From positions 17,463-81,462 of the forward strand of contig CAZCVE010000042.1 of NCBI GenBank assembly GCA_964502175.1: 64,000 nucleotides of DNA, read 5' to 3'. Under the pieces are notes generated by a model that saw only the letters and a list, made by a program, of their open reading frames with translations, was not told the DNA's origin and searched no databases. The position numbers and the translations under genes were made by a program. This DNA comes from JAFLCL01 sp964502175 (GTDB lineage: Bacteria; Myxococcota_A; Polyangia; Polyangiales; Sandaracinaceae). Numbering within the stretch: position 1 is the stretch's first letter; every line of letters begins with the position of its first letter. Shown here piece by piece: positions 17,017 to 26,402 of this stretch.

Positions 17017-17952
17017 CTACGTCTCGACCAGCGCGTACATCAGCCGCGGCGGATAGGTCCCCGCCGGGAACGGGCCCAAGATCCCCGTCGCACGGAACGC
17101 GGCAGACGCCTCGCGATACACCAGCATCACCTCGCGGTACGCCTCCCAGAACCGCGCCGTCTCCTCATCGTCGGGCCACGGACGCGCGCTCTTCGAAGTG
17201 CGCTTGGGACGCTCCGGCCTCGAGCGCGGATTGCGCTTCGAGATCGACGACGCGCGCGGCATCGGCGCTCGCTCGAGCTCGCGCTCCGTCGCAGCGCGAC
17301 GCTCCTCCTCATCCATCACCGCGACGCATGCCGCGACCGCGGCGCGACGTCCCTCCGCCGACAGCCCGTCCCACGTCGAAGGACGAGAGATCCGCACCGT
17401 CGCCGTTCGCACGTACTCCTCGCGCGCCGAGTCGTCCGCGCCCGCAGCACGCCAGGCCTCTTCGTCGAACCATCGCTCCGTCAGGGAGTCCAGATCCTCC
17501 GCGTACGCGCGCCAGCTCGAGACACCCGGGTACTCGAGCGCACGCGCCACGAGCCCCGCGCGCACGGGGTTGGCGTGCACGTAGTGAACGCGCGTGTCCA
17601 CCGACGCGTCGTTCAGGAGCGCCTTCTCGTCGTAGCGGCGCATCCACACGGTGCCTTCTCTGCCCAGCGCCGCGTTCAGCGACTTCGCGAGCGCCGCCTT
17701 GAAGTCACGCATGATCGCCGCCAGCCGCGACTTCCGCAGCCGGAACACGATGTGGAAGTGGTTGCCCATGAACACGAAGGCCACGACCTCGACGTCGTGA
17801 AGCGTCTGCATGCGCGACAGCCACAGCATGATGAGGAAACGGATGAACGGTGACGGCGTCAGCAGCAGCTGGTCGTCGACGCACTTGGAGCCGATCATCC
17901 AGTACTCGACGCCGGGCGGGTGATAGCGAGGCTTGCTCATGATGCGAGCCAC
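17017..17952 (-). CDS. RAYT-type (IS200/IS605-related) tyrosine transposase
   Basis: 311 aa; the start may be the ATG at 17952 or 17940. GNHFHIVF at 63-70 holds the HUH metal motif (His65, His67), and VWMRRYDEKALL ~35 residues on carries the likely catalytic Tyr. An HYVHANPVRAGLV block follows; together these define the REP-associated Y1 transposase family. Such proteins nick and join single-stranded DNA at palindromic REP sequences and are usually single-copy, domesticated genes. The C-terminal ~150 residues form an Arg/Glu-rich extension without a recognised fold. No clear flanking REP pair is seen; a small hairpin lies at 18031-18049. Confidence 0.82.
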   Translation of the reverse strand: MARIMSKPRYHPPGVEYWMIGSKCVDDQLLLTPSPFIRFLIMLWLSRMQTLHDVEVVAFVFMGNHFHIVFRLRKSRLAAIMRDFKAALAKSLNAALGREGTVWMRRYDEKALLNDASVDTRVHYVHANPVRAGLVARALEYPGVSSWRAYAEDLDSLTERWFDEEAWRAAGADDSAREEYVRTATVRISRPSTWDGLSAEGRRAAVAACVAVMDEEERRAATERELERAPMPRASSISKRNPRSRPERPKRTSKSARPWPDDEETARFWEAYREVMLVYREASAAFRATGILGPFPAGTYPPRLMYALVET

Positions 17953-18030
17953 GGCTGCACGGACCGGACCGGCCTCCGAGCGTACGAACGTAAGGGAAAT
18001 CGCACGAGATCTGGCGGATTGGCGGATGCC

Positions 18031-18049
18031 TGGCGGCGTACTTCCGCCA
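18031..18049. terminator. Small hairpin 3' of the histidine kinase gene
   Basis: TGGCGG and CCGCCA flank a 7-nt loop, 12 nt past the stop of the minus-strand histidine kinase gene and upstream of the RAYT gene. It has no T-tract, so terminator function is uncertain; a RAYT target hairpin is an alternative. Confidence 0.35.
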
Positions 18050-18061
18050 CCTCGTTCCTGC

Positions 18062-19942
18062 TCAGGGCCGCGGGGGCTCGGCGGTCTCCTGCTTCGGCAG
18101 GGTGATGCGGAAGACCGTCTTCCCCACCTCGCTCTCGACCTCGATGGTGCCGCCGTGGTCGTCCACCACCTTCCGGACGATCGCGAGCCCGAGGCCCGTG
18201 CCGCCGACCTTCCCGTGCGACGCGAACGACTCGAAGAGGCGCTCGCGCACCTCGTCCGGGATACCCGGGCCGTCGTCCTCGCACTCGATCACGATCGCGT
18301 CGTCCGGTCGGCGCGACACGCGCACCGTGAACGTCCCCATCGGCGCGCCTGGCGGCATCGAGCTGCGCGTGTCCTGCGTCGTGATCGCCTCGGCCGCGTT
18401 GCGCGCGAGGTTGTGGATCGCGCGCTGGATCTTGTGCTGGTCGAAGTGCGCGATGCCGCGGTCTTCGAGCACGAGGCGCACCGCCACGCCACGCGCATCG
18501 AGCTCGTGCGTGAGCTGATCGCAGAGCTCTTCGAAGAACTGCTTCAGGTAGATCTTCCGGATCCACAAGCTGCGGTCGCCGCGCGCGAACGCGAGCGTCT
18601 CGCGCGTCATCGCGTTGATGAGCTCGACCTGCTTCAGGATCGAGCTCGCGAACCGCTCTCGCATCGCGCGCTCGGGCTCTTCGACCAGCTCGCGCGTGTA
18701 GCCAGCGATGACCGCCATCGGCGTCTTGAGGTCGTGCAGCACGCTCGAGAGGAGCTGGCCGATCGTCGACAGGCGGTCCTCGCGGTTCTGTCGCTCGCGT
18801 GCCTCGGCGAGCTGGATGGCCGTCGAGATCTGCGCCGCGATCAGCGTCGCGAAGCGCACGTCGTCTTCGTTGAAGCGCCCACGCCCCCTGCCCTTGTTGA
18901 GCAGCTCGAGCGCGCCTTCACCCTGGTGCTCGCCGCTCTGGCTCCACTCGCCGCCGCCCCAGAAGAGCGGCACCGCGAGCACCGAGCGTGGGTGGTACCC
19001 GACGCGGTCGGCGATCTCGGTGATGTGGCGCCCGTCGTTGTTCACGTCGTGCACGACCTTGGGCTGCCGGTTGCGCGTGACCCAGCCGCAGATGCCTTGG
19101 CCGCGCGCGATCTTCATGCGCTTGACCTTGTCGGCCGCGCCTCCGATCGCCGAGCGGAAGCGCAGATCACCGGTCACGCGATCCGCGATCAGGATCGAGC
19201 CAGCCTCGGCATCGATCGCGCGCATCGCGCGCTGGAGCACGCCCTCGAGGAGCTCATCGAGGCGCTGGGCCGACGCGGCGACCTGCGTGATCTCCATGAG
19301 CACGTCGAGCTCGCGCACCTTGCGCTCGAGCTGCTGCTTGGTCTCGAGCAGCTCCATGTTCTTCTGCACGGTGGCGAGGAAGAACTTGCCGTTCTCGATG
19401 GTGACCGCTGCCTGCGACGCGAGCGCCGCGAGCATCGCCTCGTCTTCCACCGTGAACGCACCGTGCATCTTGTTGAGGCACTGGATGACGCCCATCGGAC
19501 GGCCGAGGCGGTTCTTCATCGGCACGCACAACATCGAGCGCGTTCGGTAGCCGGTCTTGCGATCCCACTCGGGATCGAAGCGCGCGTCGCGGTACGCGTC
19601 CTCGAGGTTGAGCAGCAGGCCGGACTTCGCGACCCAGCCCGCGAGCCCCACGCCGACGGGCAGGCGGATCTCCCGGCTCGACTCGCCCTCCACGACGCGC
19701 GACGTCAGCGTCGTCGCTTCGTCGTCGAGCAGGTACGCGGTCGTGCGATCGCACTCCATGACCCGCGTGATGCGGCTCGCCACGAGCGAGAGCAGCTCGT
19801 CGACGTTGAGGATCGTGCCCGAGGCCGCGTTGATGTCCTGGAGGGCGAGGAGCTTCTCGTGCTCGTCCTGCAGCTCCGCACGGAGATCGGCGATCTCCTG
19901 CGACTGCGTAGCCCAACCGGCACTCTCACGACCTGGACGCAC
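18062..19942 (-). CDS. GAF-GAF sensor histidine kinase
   Basis: 626 aa. A short coiled N-terminus leads to GAF domain 1 (~30-195; LCVPMKNRLGRPMGVIQCLNK) and GAF domain 2 (~215-385; SVLAVPLFW, ALELLNK). A HisKA helix follows with His403 in VLHDLKTPM. The HATPase domain runs ~490-620 with HNLARNAAEA (N box), DDGPGIP (G1) and GTGLGLAIVRKV (G2). No membrane segment or receiver is present, so it is a cytosolic sensor that binds a small ligand. No response regulator is adjacent, so the partner is an orphan elsewhere. Confidence 0.93.
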   Translation of the reverse strand: MRPGRESAGWATQSQEIADLRAELQDEHEKLLALQDINAASGTILNVDELLSLVASRITRVMECDRTTAYLLDDEATTLTSRVVEGESSREIRLPVGVGLAGWVAKSGLLLNLEDAYRDARFDPEWDRKTGYRTRSMLCVPMKNRLGRPMGVIQCLNKMHGAFTVEDEAMLAALASQAAVTIENGKFFLATVQKNMELLETKQQLERKVRELDVLMEITQVAASAQRLDELLEGVLQRAMRAIDAEAGSILIADRVTGDLRFRSAIGGAADKVKRMKIARGQGICGWVTRNRQPKVVHDVNNDGRHITEIADRVGYHPRSVLAVPLFWGGGEWSQSGEHQGEGALELLNKGRGRGRFNEDDVRFATLIAAQISTAIQLAEARERQNREDRLSTIGQLLSSVLHDLKTPMAVIAGYTRELVEEPERAMRERFASSILKQVELINAMTRETLAFARGDRSLWIRKIYLKQFFEELCDQLTHELDARGVAVRLVLEDRGIAHFDQHKIQRAIHNLARNAAEAITTQDTRSSMPPGAPMGTFTVRVSRRPDDAIVIECEDDGPGIPDEVRERLFESFASHGKVGGTGLGLAIVRKVVDDHGGTIEVESEVGKTVFRITLPKQETAEPPRP

Positions 19943-20057
19943 GAGGTGAGGGTCTCACGGACTCGATCGCCGGTTCAACGGCAGAGGAGCTTCTCGAATC
20001 GTTGCGACGACGCGGAAGGGCCGCGACGTGTGGCGCGCCCGTCACATGGAGTGGGTG

Positions 20058-21311
20058 TCACATCGCCGGGCAAGCGACGTGCGACTCGGAGACGATCCAC
20101 TCGCGACCGGCGCGCACGCCCCACACCACGTGCATCGACTCGCCCTCCCACGACCACGACGTGATCACGCGACCGCGCGCGGGCCCGAGGGAAACCGGCT
20201 GGCCGACCGCTGCGCCGCGCAGATCGCTGCGCGTGAGCGCGAGAGCGCCGCGCGAGACCGCGAGCGCCGGGAACACGGGGGATGCCGGGAGCGCGTCGTC
20301 CGGCTCGAACGTGGAAGGCGTCCCTCCGACGTAGCTGCCATCCGCGCTGGAGACGCGGAGCCAGCGGACGCGGCCGCGCGGAAGCCCATAGAACAGCTGC
20401 AGCTCGTCACCGACCACGCGGGTCCATCGCAGCCGCGCGTTGCCGAGCGCCGCAGCGGCGACCTGCTGGCGACGCTGGCCGAGCTCGAGCACGAAGGGCC
20501 GGTACACAGGCATCCCCTCGCCGTCGAGCACCGTACCCCGACCCGCCTGGTGCGACCCGTACGCCATCACCCGCTCCCCCTCCGAGCGAAGCAGATCGAT
20601 CGGCGACTCGCTCGGACCCTCGGTGCGGATCGGGTGCTCTTCGACCACGATCTGCCCTGCGCCATCGAGTCGGTAGAGCGTGATGTCGGCGCCGCCCCAG
20701 CGCGAGACCACCGCGACGGCCACGCCCGTGGGCGACCCGTCTGCCGCGCGCAGTGGCGTCGTGTCCGTGAGCTCCATCATCTGCCCCGATGGGGTAGGCA
20801 GGTACGGCGTCCCGATCGCGCTGCCGTCCGGCGCGAGCCCCGTCGCGCGGATGCACCAATTGCCGCGCGTCCGGCCCGAGCAGAGCGCACCGATGGCGAT
20901 CGCGAGGAAGCGGCCTCCGCTCGCGGGCGACACCACGGACAGGTTGTTGCCCTCGTCGAGCGCGACCTCGCGCGCGGGCCCGAGCTCGGCCCCGATCGCG
21001 CGCGTCGTGAACGCGTGCTCGCCGGTCGACCACGCCGCGATCGTGCTGCCGTGGTGCGCGTACGCCGCGCCGCGGCGCGGGCCTGCCGGCTGCGACGCGA
21101 CATGGAGGCGCAGGTTCCGCACGCTCGATCGTCCGAGCTCCCGCGGCGTGGTCGCCTGGCACGTCTCGGCGCCGAGCCACGTGCGATCGGGCTCGAGCGT
21201 CGGCGCAGTGACCGGCGGCTCGACACGCTCGGCGCGGAGCGCGTGCACCGTCGCGTGAGCGCCACAGATCAGGACCACGAGACACGAGGTTTGAATCGCG
21301 AGAGCCCGCAT
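20058..21311 (-). CDS. Exported protein of unknown function
   Basis: 417 aa with an N-terminal signal peptide (MRALAIQTSCLVVLICGAHA). The rest is rich in Gly, Val and Ser with repeating beta-strand patterns, WxxD-type turns and four Cys outside the signal. This could be a beta-propeller-like or beta-sandwich exported protein, but no motif supports a specific call. It is convergent with nothing and shares strand and spacing (~60 nt) with the lipoprotein gene upstream (21371-22450). Confidence 0.65.
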   Translation of the reverse strand: MRALAIQTSCLVVLICGAHATVHALRAERVEPPVTAPTLEPDRTWLGAETCQATTPRELGRSSVRNLRLHVASQPAGPRRGAAYAHHGSTIAAWSTGEHAFTTRAIGAELGPAREVALDEGNNLSVVSPASGGRFLAIAIGALCSGRTRGNWCIRATGLAPDGSAIGTPYLPTPSGQMMELTDTTPLRAADGSPTGVAVAVVSRWGGADITLYRLDGAGQIVVEEHPIRTEGPSESPIDLLRSEGERVMAYGSHQAGRGTVLDGEGMPVYRPFVLELGQRRQQVAAAALGNARLRWTRVVGDELQLFYGLPRGRVRWLRVSSADGSYVGGTPSTFEPDDALPASPVFPALAVSRGALALTRSDLRGAAVGQPVSLGPARGRVITSWSWEGESMHVVWGVRAGREWIVSESHVACPAM

Positions 21312-21370
21312 TCGCCCGAGACTATCGCGCCATCTGGAAGACGCGGATCACGAATGGGTCACAGCGGCGA

Positions 21371-22450
21371 TCAGAGCGGCGCGAGCAGCTCGTCGGTCAC
21401 TGCGTCGCCGAGCGTGCGACGCATCCACGCGCGCATCGCCTCGGCGTCGCTGCCCGATCGCCAGCGCTCGAAGTACGCGTCTTGTTCGTCCCATGCGAAG
21501 TCCGGCACGACACGGCCTGCGCGGAAGAGGCGCATCGCGCGCCGAGCGTTCCACACGAGGAACGCGAGGAAATTGGGCTCGCGGACGAAGTAGCCGGGCT
21601 CGCGCGTCTCGGCCGCCATCCCCACCGCGATCGCGTACACGGTGAACTCGATCGTGCCATCGACGGTGCCGCGCCACCCGGATCGCCAGAGGCCCGCGCT
21701 CGCGCGATCCACACCCACCGCGGACCCGTTCGTGTACGCGACCCACTCGTCCCACACGTAGAGCGGCGTGTCGTCCCAGTCGCGCGAGCCCGTGAGGTAG
21801 AGATCGAAGCGCGTCCAGCGCAGGCTCGAAGGGATGTAGACGGCGACGTCGCTCTTCCGCATGTCGGGCTCCCTCACGAGGCACGCGCGATCGTCGAGAA
21901 CGTAGAAGCCGTTCGCGCGCGTGCCCGTGTCGTTCATGGTGTTGCGGATGTGGGCGTGGAGGCCGTGCGAGGTCTCGTGGCCGTAGGTCACGGTGTCGTC
22001 GTCGTAGTAGGTGTCGCCGTACGAGCGCGGCAGGTGCTGGACGATGTCGGTGAGCACGCCTCCCCAGCTCGCGTCGCTCGACGCGTGCGAAGCGGACAGC
22101 GTGCGGCAGCGGAGCTCACCGAGCGGCGGGGGCGGCGGGCTCCACGCGTCGGGCGCGGGCACGAACGCGTCGGCGCGATCGACTGGACCAAACGCATCGA
22201 CGTGCGGCAGCGCGTAGGCATCGTCGGCCAGCGACCACGCGTCCTCTTCGAATTCGAACGGCTGCGCAGCGTCGACACCCCTCGGCCACGGCGCGTCCAC
22301 CGCGACTCCCGCGTCCGCCGGTGGGCGTCGTGGCGGTCGTGCCGTCGGCCCCTCACAGGCCCCGATCGCCAGCGCCGCGATCGCACCGACCGCGACGAAG
22401 GCCCCTCCGAGAGGACGAGATGTGAGGGGAATCCGGCCGGGCAGGCGCAT
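21371..22450 (-). CDS. Lipoprotein with HExxH motif, possible metalloprotease
   Basis: 359 aa from ATG at 22450, chosen because it gives a signal peptide with lipobox IGAC (Cys32). A long Pro/Asp/Ala-rich linker (~35-105) follows. The core holds YGHETSHGLHAH near residue 150, a HExxH zinc motif with a third His three residues on, as in some zincins. Asp/Trp-rich segments follow. The role as a surface peptidase is inferred from this motif alone. An acidic third ligand was not identified. Confidence 0.65.
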   Translation of the reverse strand: MRLPGRIPLTSRPLGGAFVAVGAIAALAIGACEGPTARPPRRPPADAGVAVDAPWPRGVDAAQPFEFEEDAWSLADDAYALPHVDAFGPVDRADAFVPAPDAWSPPPPPLGELRCRTLSASHASSDASWGGVLTDIVQHLPRSYGDTYYDDDTVTYGHETSHGLHAHIRNTMNDTGTRANGFYVLDDRACLVREPDMRKSDVAVYIPSSLRWTRFDLYLTGSRDWDDTPLYVWDEWVAYTNGSAVGVDRASAGLWRSGWRGTVDGTIEFTVYAIAVGMAAETREPGYFVREPNFLAFLVWNARRAMRLFRAGRVVPDFAWDEQDAYFERWRSGSDAEAMRAWMRRTLGDAVTDELLAPL

Positions 22451-22532
22451 CGAACCTCTAGTGGGACGGGCCCGCGAAACCAATCAATCGTCCATCTGGT
22501 AGAAGGTCGGCCCCGAGACGAACAGGCCCCCG

Positions 22533-22964
22533 ATGAACGACGCACTCACCGAGCGAGTCACCCCGGGCCCCCGGCCCACCGCCATCAACCCCGAGTCGCT
22601 CGGCGCGCCGCGCGGCTACTCGAACGGGATCCTCTTCCCGGCGGGCGGACGCCTGCTGTTCGTCGCGGGCCAGATCGGCTGGGATCGCGAGGGCCACTTC
22701 GTCGACGGCCTCGTCGCCCAGTTCGAGCTCGCGCTGAAGAACGTGCTCGAGGTGGTGCGCGCCACGCAGGGCGGCCCGGAGTCGATCGGCCGGCTCACGA
22801 TCTACGTCGTCGATCGCAACGACTACGGCGCGAACGTGAAGGCGATCGGGCAGGCCTACCGCTCGATCATGGGCAAGCACTTCCCCGCGATGGCGCTCGT
22901 CGAGGTGAAGGCCCTGCTCGAGCCGCGCGCGCTCGTCGAGATCGAAGCGACCGCCGTCGTCTGA
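22533..22964 (+). CDS. RidA family (YjgF/YER057c/UK114) protein
   Basis: 143 aa, typical length. LLFVAGQIGWD, QFELALKNVLEVV and the C-terminal EPRALVEIEATAVV with the conserved catalytic Arg and Glu identify the family. RidA proteins hydrolyse reactive enamine/imine intermediates from PLP enzymes; some subgroups serve degradative pathways. It lies 17 nt upstream of an enoyl-CoA hydratase gene and may be co-transcribed with it. Confidence 0.92.
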   Translation: MNDALTERVTPGPRPTAINPESLGAPRGYSNGILFPAGGRLLFVAGQIGWDREGHFVDGLVAQFELALKNVLEVVRATQGGPESIGRLTIYVVDRNDYGANVKAIGQAYRSIMGKHFPAMALVEVKALLEPRALVEIEATAVV

Positions 22965-22981
22965 GCGAACCGAGGAGCACC

Positions 22982-23779
22982 ATGGAGATCCGCGAAGAAG
23001 GCTTCCGCTTCCAGGTCGAGAACGGCGTCTGCGCCATCACCCTCGATCGTCCCGATCGCATCAACGCGCTGACGTTCGCGTCGTACGCGGCGCTGCGCGA
23101 TGCGTTCCGCGCGATCGCCGATCGCCCCGAGGTGCGCGTCGTCGTCCTGCGCGGCGAGGGCCCCAAGGGCTTCTGCTCGGGCGGCGACGTGCGCGACATC
23201 ATCGGACAGCTCTTCTCACGCGACATGCAGGGTCTGCTGGAGTTCACGCGCCTCACGGGCTCGCTCGTGCACGCGATCCACACCTGCAAGGTGCCCGTGG
23301 TCGCCGCCCTGCACGGCGTGGTCTGCGGTGCCGGCGCCGTGATCGCGATCGCAGCCGACGTGCGCATCGCCGCGCCCGACGCGCGCATCGCGTTCCTCTT
23401 CCCGAAGGTCGGCCTCTCGGGCGCGGACATGGGCGCGTCGTGGCTCCTGCCGCGCATCGTCGGCTACGGCCGCGCCGCCGAGATGCTCTACACGGGTGAC
23501 TTCGTCGACGCGACGACCGCCGAGCGCGTCGGGCTCTTCAACCGGATCGTGCCGTCCGAGTCGCTCGTCGGCGAGGCGCACGCGCTCGCGAAGCGCATCG
23601 CGGAGGGCCCCGCGTTCGCGCACGCGATGACGAAGAAGATGCTCGACTACGAGCAGCACGTGGACTTCGCCACGGGCATCGAGGCCGAGGCGCAGGCGCA
23701 GGCCATCTGCATGCAACACCCCGACTTCCGCGAGGCCTACGACGCGAACGTCGCCAAGCGCGCGCCGCGCTTCAAGTGA
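22982..23779 (+). CDS. Enoyl-CoA hydratase/isomerase family protein
   Basis: 265 aa from ATG at 22982; GAGGAG lies 4 nt upstream. The crotonase fold shows GFCSGGDVRDI (CoA/oxyanion loop), ALHGVVCGAGAVIA and LLPRIVGYGRA. The position usually held by the first catalytic Glu reads FPKVG and the second region GADMG, so the standard two-Glu hydratase pair is not evident. Another crotonase reaction, such as isomerisation or thioester hydrolysis, is possible. It lies between RidA and an acyl-CoA dehydrogenase, suggesting acyl-CoA degradation. Confidence 0.88.
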   Translation: MEIREEGFRFQVENGVCAITLDRPDRINALTFASYAALRDAFRAIADRPEVRVVVLRGEGPKGFCSGGDVRDIIGQLFSRDMQGLLEFTRLTGSLVHAIHTCKVPVVAALHGVVCGAGAVIAIAADVRIAAPDARIAFLFPKVGLSGADMGASWLLPRIVGYGRAAEMLYTGDFVDATTAERVGLFNRIVPSESLVGEAHALAKRIAEGPAFAHAMTKKMLDYEQHVDFATGIEAEAQAQAICMQHPDFREAYDANVAKRAPRFK

Positions 23780-23804
23780 CCCGCGCTTCGCGAACGAGGA
23801 TCGA

Positions 23805-25046
23805 ATGCCGCTGATCGCCAACGCCCCTCCTCTGCTCTCGGACGACGTCGTCGAGCGCGCGTTCGTGGGCCCCGAGGAGCTCCGTGACGCGTGGGGCTCC
23901 GCCGCGGCGCTCGAGACCGCGGCGCTGCGCGTGGAGCACGACGCGTCCGACGCGCGCGACGGCCTCGTGAAGCTCGTGCGTCTCCTCGGCGAGCGCGGCC
24001 TGCTCGGCCTCGCCGTGCCTCAAGCGTTCGGCGGCACGTACCCCGAGGTGCGCTCGGTGCCGCTCTGTCTCGCGCGCGAGCGTCTCGGCTACACGTCCCC
24101 GCTCGTCGAGCTCGCGTTCGCGATGCAAGCGCTCGGCAGCTACCCGATCACGGCGCGAGGCTCGGACGCGCTCAAGGCCCAGTACCTCCCGCGCGTCGCG
24201 GCCGGCGAGGCCGTCGCGGCGTTCGCGCTCACCGAAGAAGAAGCGGGCTCCGATCTCGCGCGCATGCAGACGAGCGCGACGCTGACGCCGGACGGCTACG
24301 TCCTCCACGGCAAGAAGATCTTCATCTCGAACGCCGGCATCGCCGACTTCTACGTCGTCTTCGCCGTCACCACGCCCAAGACGGCCACCTCCAAGCTGCG
24401 TCTCTCTGCGTTCGTCGTGGACGCCGATCGCGCGGGTCTCTCGACGCGCCCGCAGCACGTGCTCGGTGGTCACCCGATCGGCGCGCTCCACCTCGAGAAC
24501 GTGCTCGTGCCGCTCACGGCGCGCATCGGCGAGGAAGGCGCGGGCCTCTCGATCGCGCTCGAGACGCTCCACAAGCTGCGACCGACCGTGGGCGCCGCGG
24601 CGCTCGGCATGGCGCAGCGCGCGCTCTCCGAGACGCTCGGTCACGTGCGCACTCGCCAGCAATTCGACGGCCCGCTCTCCGATCTCCAAGCGGTGCAGAT
24701 GTCGCTCGCGGACATGGCGTGCGATCTCGAGAGCGCGCGCCTGCTCGTCTACCGCGCGGCCGCCGTGGCCGACGTGATCGCGCAGCTGAAGGCGCTGAAC
24801 GGCGTCGAGGCACCGGGCGATCGCGCGCGCGTCACGCGCACCGGCAGCATGGCCAAGCTGATGGCGACCGAGGCCGCGTTCCGCGTGATCGACCGCGCCG
24901 TGCAGCTCCACGGCGGCCGCGGCGTCGAGACCACGAGCATCGTGGCGCGGCTCTACGAAGACATCCGCGCGCTGCGCATCTACGAAGGCGCGTCGGACGT
25001 GCAGCGCCTCCTCATCGCGCGCGCGATGCTCGAGCGAGGCGTGTGA
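23805..25046 (+). CDS. Acyl-CoA dehydrogenase
   Basis: 413 aa. It has the family's three-part fold: an N-terminal helical domain, FALTEEEAGSD (FAD/substrate loop) near 142, and a C-terminal helical domain with LHGGRGVE. RIYEGASDVQ near 390 is where the catalytic Glu of short/medium-chain enzymes sits. It oxidises acyl-CoA to enoyl-CoA with FAD and passes electrons to ETF. The stop overlaps the next start (GTGA), so they are coupled. Substrate chain is unknown. Confidence 0.93.
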   Translation: MPLIANAPPLLSDDVVERAFVGPEELRDAWGSAAALETAALRVEHDASDARDGLVKLVRLLGERGLLGLAVPQAFGGTYPEVRSVPLCLARERLGYTSPLVELAFAMQALGSYPITARGSDALKAQYLPRVAAGEAVAAFALTEEEAGSDLARMQTSATLTPDGYVLHGKKIFISNAGIADFYVVFAVTTPKTATSKLRLSAFVVDADRAGLSTRPQHVLGGHPIGALHLENVLVPLTARIGEEGAGLSIALETLHKLRPTVGAAALGMAQRALSETLGHVRTRQQFDGPLSDLQAVQMSLADMACDLESARLLVYRAAAVADVIAQLKALNGVEAPGDRARVTRTGSMAKLMATEAAFRVIDRAVQLHGGRGVETTSIVARLYEDIRALRIYEGASDVQRLLIARAMLERGV

Positions 25047-26239
25047 GCGCGACCGGCGCACCCGTCTGGCTCGCGAACAAGGACGAGCTCGGCCCGCTCT
25101 TGCCGGCCGCGCTCCGGTTCCTCTCGCGCGAAGGCGGCCACACCGTGTCGCTCGAGCGCGGAGCCTCCACGCTCGCGTGGCTCGCGCGACGCATCGACAC
25201 GTTCGCGCAGCGCGACGTGAGCGCGCGCGAGGAGGCCGAGTTCGTCGAAGGCGCGGGCGCCGTCCTCGCGGCCGTGCTCGTGGATCACGTGGGCCTCGGC
25301 GCCCACGTCGAGCGCGACGGCGTCCACCGCATCCGCATCGGCACCCACGGCTTCTTCGATCCGTTCACCGCCATCGAGACGGCGATCGCCTCGAGCTCCG
25401 CGCGGGCGGCGCTCGTCGCCGAGGTGGGGCGCGCGGAGGCCGAGGCGGCAGGGAGCGCAGGACATGGCCGCGTGTCGCGCGCCTTCGAGACGGTGCTCGC
25501 GGACGTGCGTCCCGATCTCTCGGTCGACGATCGGTTCGAGGGCCGGCTGTGGCTCTCGACGCTCGACAGCGCCTCCGACCCCGAGAGCTCTCCTGTCGAG
25601 GTCGACCTCGCCCGCGTGATCCAGCTCGCCGAAGGACAGAGCGATGTGTCGGTCGAGAACGCCGTGAAGAAGCTCGTCTCGATGCTCCCGGGAGGCGCGT
25701 CGAAGGGCATCGATCGCGACGACGCGATCGCGCGCTTGCTCCCTCGCGTGGTCGGGCCTTCGTTCGACGTTCGCGACGCGCTCTTCGCGAAGCCGCTGCC
25801 GAACGGCGTGCGCCTCTGCCTGACGCTCGCGTACGACGGGCGCTCGCGCTTCGTACGCGCGAACGAGCTCCCGACTTGGGATCTCGACGTCGACGAGGCG
25901 ATCCGCATCGCCCTCGAGAACCTCGCGAAGCGCTCGACGCGCGCGCGCTTCGGTCGCATCGAGACCTTCGACGGCCCCGTGATCTTCGCGCGCACCGGCG
26001 ATGGCCTCGACTCCGCGCGCATCGTGCTTCCGGGGCTCGTCGACGTGCTCGAGGCCGATCTCGGGGAGCCCTTCATCGCGTGTGTTCCGCACCGCGACGC
26101 GCTCTTCGCGTGCCGTGCGGACGCGCCGCTCTCGATGGAGGCGATGATGGCGCGCGTGACCGACGATCACGCGAAGGCCCCGCATCGCATCACCGACAAG
26201 CCCTTCCTCGTCGACCGTGCCGGGCTCCGCCCGCTGTAG
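25043..26239 (+). CDS. DUF1444 (YtpQ-like) family protein
   Basis: 398 aa from GTG at 25043 (GTGA overlap with the acyl-CoA dehydrogenase stop). The C-terminal ~180 residues resemble DUF1444: RLLPRVVGPSFDVRDALF, LAYDGRSRFV, LPTWDLDVDEAIRIALENL, DSARIVLPGLVDVLE and the PFIACVPHRDALFAC block. The N-terminal half is more variable. The function of the family is not known. It is cytosolic by composition. Repeat copy A1 begins 5 nt after its stop. Confidence 0.65.
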   Translation: MSATGAPVWLANKDELGPLLPAALRFLSREGGHTVSLERGASTLAWLARRIDTFAQRDVSAREEAEFVEGAGAVLAAVLVDHVGLGAHVERDGVHRIRIGTHGFFDPFTAIETAIASSSARAALVAEVGRAEAEAAGSAGHGRVSRAFETVLADVRPDLSVDDRFEGRLWLSTLDSASDPESSPVEVDLARVIQLAEGQSDVSVENAVKKLVSMLPGGASKGIDRDDAIARLLPRVVGPSFDVRDALFAKPLPNGVRLCLTLAYDGRSRFVRANELPTWDLDVDEAIRIALENLAKRSTRARFGRIETFDGPVIFARTGDGLDSARIVLPGLVDVLEADLGEPFIACVPHRDALFACRADAPLSMEAMMARVTDDHAKAPHRITDKPFLVDRAGLRPL

Positions 26240-26244
26240 TTTCC

Positions 26245-26337
26245 GAGGGGCCAAGCGGCCCCTCCCCCGCAGACCGGGGCCCCCTCCCGCTCCATTCGCT
26301 CACGCGAATGCTGCGCGCGGGGCCCCACCCCCGCTTG
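26245..26337 (+). repeat. Structured intergenic repeat family A, copy 1
   Basis: It begins 5 nt past the DUF1444 stop with a perfect hairpin (GAGGGGCC-AAGC-GGCCCCTC, 26245-26264). CCCCCGC, GGGGCCCCCTCCCGCTCCA, a variable middle, then GGGGCCCC and CCCCCGCTTG follow. It matches copies at 37833-37924 and 55117-55210 read on their minus strands. Confidence 0.8.
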
Positions 26338-26390
26338 CCGGCATCGAGGCTTTGACGTGCGGCGTCGGGTGCCCCATGACCGCGGCAACA

Positions 26391-26396
26391 AGGAGC
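26391..26396 (+). promoter_or_regulatory. Shine-Dalgarno deciding the thioredoxin start
   Basis: AAGGAG lies 6 nt before the GTG at 26403, and no comparable site precedes the in-frame ATG at 26376. This favours GTG as the start. Confidence 0.7.
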
Positions 26397-26402
26397 AACG
26401 CC

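Noticed and set aside
16744..17853. 369-codon plus-strand frame overlapping the RAYT gene
   Set aside because: Arg-rich shadow; the minus strand carries clear HUH transposase motifs.
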